From Lichina pygmaea (taxonomy: Eukaryota; Ascomycota; Lichinomycetes; Lichinales; Lichinaceae): a stretch of 64,000 nucleotides of DNA. Positions 57,472 through 64,000 of the stretch are shown in pieces. The stretch is from contig OY730172.1 of NCBI GenBank assembly GCA_963422465.1, positions 2,852,001-2,916,000 of the forward strand. Direction: 5' to 3'. Below the pieces are notes generated by a model. That model did not search any database, was not told where the DNA came from, and saw nothing but the letters and a program-made list of their open reading frames with translations. Both the position numbers and the translations under genes were made by a program. Each line of letters begins with the position of its first letter. The stretch's first letter is position 1.

Positions 57472-59613
57472 TCATGACACAATCTGATGTGTCTTGGCCA
57501 GACTGTATATCTCACAATAGTCTATACTTGTATGTGAGAACTGCACTCTCTTAGCTATAAGAGAGAGCTTCTCCAATATGTTGTGATGCAGGTGGCCAAT
57601 ACGTGCAGCTGCAGGTGGCTGTGGGTCTGCAGACCATGCTGTGAATAATGTATCTGTTTCTTCCAGCAGGTTGCACTCAATCATGTACTGCCTGTAGTCT
57701 ATCTCCGTGATGATGTACAGGGTTGTCTGGTACATCAGTATCTGTGGATGACTCTGGGTATTCCAATAGCCTCTGGCATTCTTGAAACATCTGTACAACA
57801 CTGTGTTTGTCTGGAATAATAGGATGTATACAACATCTGAAAAAAGGTAGTCTTTGTACAACCTTGGGGGAACTGGACTGTGATATCAACAATTCCAAAT
57901 CCCAAGATAGTAATAGTCTGATCTTCTGTGTAGAGATTGTGGTCAGATGCCAGGGTGAAGGTGTGGAAATATTAGTGATTGTTGCAGATATGTGTAGTTA
58001 CTCCACAATCCAAAAGAAAGCTATCACAAAGTGTGTAATCTGTACAGTCTGTCAAATCTGAGGAGTACACTGCCCCACTAACAATATCTGCCATAAACAA
58101 TGCAGGGATGCCTGCTGGCTTCTCTGCCTGATTTTTGCACTCTCTGCTTGTCTTTTGAGAAGGTTGTGCACTCCACTCTCTATTATAGGCTCTCTCAACA
58201 GTCTATGTCAGTCTCTTACTCCTTTCCACCTTTTCACAGATTGTACAGCTTATCTTCTTGTCTACCACCCAATTACAGTCTTGTTTTGATTCCACAAGGT
58301 ACAGGCAGTCTGCAAACCAATGTGTCTTGCCACACAAGCACTCTGTCCTTCAGTCCTGGTTCCCACACTTTGAAGCTGTTTGTGTGATCAGCTGAGAGTG
58401 TGTCCAGCTTCTCAATTTGTTTTTCAGACAGCTGGCCAGCCAGGCCAGCAGTCTGATTCTGGAAGGATGCTGAGAAGGCTCCGTGCCCTACTATTCATGA
58501 TGTGGGGTCTTCACATAGATGTGTACAGAACTTGTTGATCACCTTCCTCAGGGAAGAGTACTTCTTGGCACATCAAAGATAGTGTGTCCAGTATGTATGG
58601 AAGCTGGGATCTGCATCCTGTAGACTTTGTACAAAGTCCTTGACTGCCCTGTTACCCTGAACATCAGGCAGCCCAAGATCCATGGTATCTCTGTACATAG
58701 TCTCCCAGCTATGCAGCCACATCTTAAGGTTCTTGTTCCTTGGTGCCTTCTTCAGCTTCTGGTAATTTGCGATGATAGTCTACTCCCGTGTCTTGTCTGT
58801 AGGTGCCAATTGCGTCTGTAGCTCAACAAGTACATTGTGCGTACTCTTGCAATTCCGGACATACAAGACAATAGCCGGTGACAATGATCTGATGATCTCC
58901 GCTGAGTACGTAGAGATAGCTGTATGCAAGACCTTGTATTTGTCGTATTCCGCCTTGTACTTCTGGTACATGAACTTGTATGCCTCACGCTCTGTTGCAT
59001 CAAGATCAATGTACGTCTCTGCATCAGCGTTGATTGCCGAGAATGCAGGCTCTGAAGGCTTGATCAGCTTTGGACAACTATCCTCAGGGGTCTCGGGGTT
59101 GATGTAGTCCCAAATCAGCTTCCCTTTGGCCACCATCTTAATGACTGTGTACCACGTATCCCAATCCGCGGTGCCTGTCAGAATAGTGGTGACCTTCATC
59201 GTTGTTGTTGGTTGAGACATCTTTGTTGCGTTCCTGTTAGTCTGTAAGCAAAGTAACAGCTGGTTACTGTGATCCTTCTTAGTGGGTAGGAAGCAGCTCC
59301 GGGCTCATAACTGTGAACCGGCAACCGGCCGGGGAATGAGTGCCTTGATTGATCTATCTAAGCTCCTAACAAGCGACAGGAAGGATGATGTTGGGATAAT
59401 CGGTGTCGGTGACACTTCAGAATGACGAGGCACTTAGAAGACAATAGGATCTTGTATTCAATAGGATGTACTAAGACATTCGTCTACAATGAAAAATGAG
59501 AAAACCCTTCTTCCCAATCTAGGGTTAGCGCCCTTCTGTAAGTCACGTGGTATGACGTTGCAGATCGCCCAACTTCAACAGATGAAAACTCTGCAACCTA
59601 GTCACGTGCAACA
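57472..59613 (-). mobile_element. Copia-type (Ty1/Copia) remnant, 5' half
   Basis: A minus-strand fossil. The probable 5' LTR is 59,312-59,613. Next comes a primer site reading GTTATGAGCCCGGAGC, which fits the anticodon arm of initiator Met tRNA as used by Copia. Gag starts MSQPTTTMKVTTILTGTADW at 59,220, a protease region follows, and a GAG-pre-integrase-like segment lies near 57,500-57,600 (ARIGHLHHN, then a C..C..AK pattern). Integrase and reverse transcriptase are missing; the element is truncated at about 57,472. The left part (to about 58,770) is CpG-poor and has several breaks. The right part, next to the host genes, keeps CpG and an open gag start. Confidence 0.75.
59312..59613 (-). 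repeat. Probable 5' LTR of the Copia remnant
   Basis: 302 bp, minus-strand TGTTGCACGTGACTAGG to GGTTCACA, immediately followed by the tRNA-complementary primer site. No partner LTR is present to confirm the outer end, so that boundary is inferred. It carries two CACGTG motifs (near 59,545 and 59,603). Confidence 0.6.
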
Positions 59614-59842
59614 AAGACAATTTAGCCGTTGCTCAGGGGGAGGCTGCTCCCTGCACCCCTGCAAATCCTCGGGCGATCGACTCCCTGTCGAGTCCCCGGT
59701 TGACAATTTCCCTGTCATTTTTAGACTACTGGTAGTCCAAAGAAATCGTGAGTATGCAATCAGCAGGAGTGGTGTTCTATCCCCAAGCCATGTTATCATA
59801 ACCTCTTGATCCGTGTTTCCTGATATTCGCTGGGCATATTCT

Positions 59843-61550
<1,708 letters not shown>

Positions 61551-61845
61551 TGTTGAAGAGATGAAGGCAACGCTGACAGCCAAGAAAGCACTGAGGGAGG
61601 CTCAGGCACGGTTGTACATTTGTACCCCACCTTGCCCTTGTTGAGTTCGCCAGAGGTGCTTATGCCGTAGGTACGGTACCGGTACCGTATCGTATGATAC
61701 AGTTCCGCGTCGAGCGCGGCTAAATTCCTCGGCCGCGGCTCGCTTTCAAATTCAACGTCATCATTCGTGGATGGCTCTTCAAGACCTGCTATCGAGAACC
61801 AGAAAACAAGCCCCGTTCTAGGGCTTGAATGAGTTGTAATGAGGG
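61551..61845. promoter_or_regulatory. Shared bidirectional promoter of MetAP2 and DnaJ genes
   Basis: 295 bp between two divergent start codons. It contains the palindromic GGTACGGTACCGGTACCG near 61,670 and the following CGTATCGTATGATAC. Transcription factor sites cannot be named from sequence alone. The short spacing makes co-regulation plausible. Confidence 0.6.
61771..61821 (+). other. Upstream ORF before the DnaJ gene
   Basis: A 16-codon frame MALQDLLSRTRKQAPF with TAG, ending 24 bp before the DnaJ start. It would act as a uORF only if transcription starts upstream of 61,771, which the sequence does not show. It is not in frame with the main ORF. Confidence 0.35.
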
Positions 61846-62763
61846 ATGTTCCATCTCTCGTCTACTTGTTCTCCCCTTCCACGCCGCTCCTCCATTCAAG
61901 GATGTCTTCAGAAACGTCACCGCTATCCTGTTCATACAAGCTCCTCCTTCCATGCCGCTAACAGTGCTTATGACCACTATGAGACGCTGAACCTCTCGAG
62001 GAACGCCTCAGCAGCAGATATCAAGAGGTGCTCACCCAAATACACTCTCGAACTTCTCTTGCAGGCGAAAGGTCGCTGACATTACATTTTCTACAGCCAG
62101 TTTTATCGGCTCTCGAAGCACCACCATCCAGATCGCAATCAAAATGATCCAACTGCTGCAGAACGCTTCGTTAGAATCTCCGAAGCATATACCATCTTGG
62201 GCAGTCCCAAGAAGCGAGAGCAATACGACCGCAACCTCCGAATGTCCGACCCTGCACCCACACGGTGGTCATCACACTCCCGCAGCCATATGGGACACAC
62301 AGCCCAGACAGGGCCAGTTGGCGGTCGACCAGCAAGCGGTCTCAGTCGTCGGCGCGGTCAGTTCAAGGGTCCTCCGCCTAGTTTCTACACAAGCGGTGGA
62401 TGGGGCGTGCATGAGGGGAGGAGACAAGCAGCGGCGGAAGCTACGGGAGCCGCCGCCGCCGCTTCCGCCACAGCTTCCGCCCGCAGCGAAAGCGCGACGA
62501 GACAAGCAACCTCGACCGAGAGGGTGTTTATCGACGAGAATGACGTCCCGCATTTTGATCGAGAGAGTCATTTCCGGACGCAGCGACGTCAGGAGGAGCG
62601 TCGAATGCGCCGTATGGCTGATGGGATAGAACCCTTGGAACATGGTCCCGGCATGCTTCGAAACTTTATATTTGTGAGCAGTGTTTTGGTCATCAGCTTC
62701 GCCGTACCTGCGACACTAGTTGGTATTTTCTTGGGTACGCCTCGTTCAGGTCAAGCACAATGA
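61846..62763 (+). CDS. DnaJ (Hsp40) protein with mitochondrial-type presequence and C-terminal membrane anchor
   Basis: J-domain co-chaperone that stimulates an Hsp70 ATPase. Two exons, 61846-62027 and 62097-62763, with intron 62,028-62,096 (GTGCTC...CTACAG), give 282 residues. Residues 1-40 are Ser/Arg-rich with no acidic residue, like a mitochondrial targeting sequence. The J domain spans about 42-105 (YDHYETLNLSRNASAADIK) with the HPD catalytic loop in KHHHPDRN (residues 71-73) and AYTILGSPKKREQYDRN. A Gly/Ser/Ala-rich linker with an Ala run follows, then a hydrophobic segment at about 249-274 (NFIFVSSVLVISFAVPATL) as a likely single membrane span. The layout resembles mitochondrial DNAJC30-like proteins, but orthology is not established. 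It shares a promoter region with the MetAP2 gene. Confidence 0.92.
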
Positions 62764-63073
62764 AATTTTCAGAGATAGATACTTTCCCTTTTCAACTTGA
62801 TTTACACTGAACTAGTCTCTTTACCTACAACGTGCATAGAGGCCGAGATTGTACTGCAAAACATCTCTTTTAAATATACACTTTGTACCAGTGTTCCACT
62901 GGAGTGTGATCTCTGTTGTTTTGTTTGTCCATTCTGACTGACCCCTTGCCTGGGACCAACAATGTAGAGTCAGTTCTCCAGGGCACTTTGTGAGGTTAGT
63001 GTATTCTCCCACCACATGTGCACACATGTTCAGCCAGAGCATCAGCTTCTAAATACTGATAGGTACACTTTGG
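62764..63073. other. Intergenic sequence, becoming repeat-like
   Basis: The DnaJ 3' flank keeps CpG to about 62,850. After that the sequence is CpG-free and rich in TG/CA, like the RIP-altered repeats. No gene or known element is recognisable before the gap. Confidence 0.5.
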
Positions 63074-63273
63074 NNNNNNNNNNNNNNNNNNNNNNNNNNN
63101 NNNNNNNNNNNNNNNNNNNNNNNNNNNNNNNNNNNNNNNNNNNNNNNNNNNNNNNNNNNNNNNNNNNNNNNNNNNNNNNNNNNNNNNNNNNNNNNNNNNN
63201 NNNNNNNNNNNNNNNNNNNNNNNNNNNNNNNNNNNNNNNNNNNNNNNNNNNNNNNNNNNNNNNNNNNNNNNNN
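63074..63273. other. Assembly gap of 200 N
   Basis: Exactly 200 undetermined bases. A round number like this is usually a placeholder, so the true distance is unknown. Confidence 0.98.
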
Positions 63274-63492
63274 CTTCTTACTCTGATTTGGCTGGTGAGC
63301 CATGCAGAACTTCTAGATATATACTTGTTTTCCCAGAAAACCTTTGAAGGAATAAAAACTAAGACTTGGGTAAGACTAGAGAATTATCTGGAAGAATATA
63401 CAGTGTCTGGAGAAAATAAAATCACAGAGATGATGGGTTTTCTGGTAAGAGTTGGTGTGCTAAGTTGAACTGGTCTAGTTGTTTCAAAGACA
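63274..63492 (-). mobile_element. LINE 3' remnant of a divergent subfamily
   Basis: The minus-strand 3' end of a LINE: AGAAAACCTTTGAAGG and AATAAAAACTAAGACTTGGG correspond to the common LINE 3'UTR, but the terminal 40 bp (complement TCTGATTTGGCTGGTGAGCC then ATGCAGAACTTCT) follow the SINE tail rather than the common LINE tail. It is cut by the gap on the left and by LINE copy G on the right. Confidence 0.65.
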
Positions 63493-63971
63493 TTTTTTTT
63501 ATTTGATTCTTACACTGATAGTAGCTTTTCACCCATGCAGATCTTCTAGCTAAGAGTGATTTTCTTCAGAAAACCTTTAGAGGAATAAAAACTGAAGACT
63601 GGGGGTGACTAGAGGATGTAGCAAAAGGAAATCTTGTAGTGACTGGTAGAAAGAAAACTTCTAGATATTAGAGTGTGAATAGTGGAGTTTGAAAGCCAGA
63701 TTAAACTGGTTCAGTCTTTTCCAAGACATGAACCAGTATAGAAACTTCTGTAGAAGCTCTGGGTTTGAAATAATAGAAGTGAAATCTTGAGAATTAAAAG
63801 GAGCTTGCTGTCTTTGACTTGAATAAAGAGAGCATGAAGAGGTGATATGTTTCACTGTCTCTTCTGCTTGACCACAGACACATAAAGGGGTAGGAAAGTC
63901 TGGAACTCCAGCTCTGAATAGAAAACTTGCCAGGCCAATTCTCCCAGTTCTGGTTTGTAGTAGTAGACTTG
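63493..63971 (-). mobile_element. LINE copy G, 3' end
   Basis: Nearly identical to 39,509-39,990: tail complement TTTTTTTTATTTGATTCTTAC, 3'UTR, and the last ORF2 codons (KHITSSCSLYSSQRQQ, KLHYSHSNI). It is interrupted at 63,971 by the start of a Ty3-B LTR. Confidence 0.88.
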
Positions 63972-64000
63972 TGTTAAGGCCTAGGCCGGAACGGCCCAGG
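63972..64000 (+). repeat. Start of a second Ty3-B LTR at the window edge
   Basis: 29 bp TGTTAAGGCCTAGGCCGGAA onwards, matching the Ty3-B LTR start. It keeps CpG (CCGGAACGG) where both LTRs at 25,479 and 31,306 have TG or CA, so it may be a younger or less RIP-altered copy. The rest lies outside the window. Confidence 0.8.

Noticed and set aside
57807-58387. Plus-strand frames that could be small cysteine-rich secreted proteins
   Set aside because: They lie antisense in the Copia remnant, have no clear signal peptide and no codon support.

Overview
The window looks like a repeat-dominated stretch of a filamentous ascomycete (Pezizomycotina) genome. Three complete host genes with short fungal introns (48 to about 125 bp) sit in two small CpG-containing islands: a mitochondrial porin/VDAC (17,899-19,257, minus), and a divergent pair made of methionine aminopeptidase 2 (59,843-61,550, minus) and a mitochondrial-type DnaJ protein (61,846-62,763, plus). 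Almost everything else is transposable elements. Related copies differ mainly by C/T and G/A transitions and are poor in CpG, which is the footprint of repeat-induced point mutation (RIP).

The repeats form two Russian-doll stacks. Left stack: a 5'-truncated LINE (3,733-16,770) holds a SINE and a Ty3-type LTR element (4,970-15,645), which itself holds a second, younger copy of the same family (6,443-11,760). Middle stack: a LINE (about 24,643-46,579) holds a SINE, a chromovirus (25,479-31,737) and another Ty3 element (34,839-46,361). That Ty3 element holds a solo LTR of its own family and a near full-length LINE (39,509-45,266), which holds a further SINE. Target-site duplications confirm most of these steps. 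To the right lie a Ty3 fragment, two more LINEs (48,194-51,265 and 52,822-56,459), a remnant of an unrelated Ty3-like element and a Copia-type remnant (57,472-59,613). A pogo/Fot-like DNA transposon with long terminal inverted repeats lies at about 19,544-22,025. A 200-base N gap is at 63,074-63,273, and another chromovirus LTR starts at the right edge.

The non-LTR system is the most coherent biology. One LINE family encodes ORF1 (gag-like, three zinc knuckles) and ORF2 (AP endonuclease, reverse transcriptase, C-terminal zinc knuckle, no RNase H recognised), joined by an ATGA stop/start overlap. Four copies of a roughly 440-bp tRNA-derived SINE carry the LINE's 3' tail, so the LINE probably mobilises them. 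A short LINE remnant beside the gap matches the SINE tail better than the common LINE does.

The most unusual single item is in the chromovirus at 25,479-31,737. Between its chromodomain and 3' LTR lies an open frame on the opposite strand that encodes a perfectly spaced Zn2Cys6 cluster followed by a probable coiled coil.
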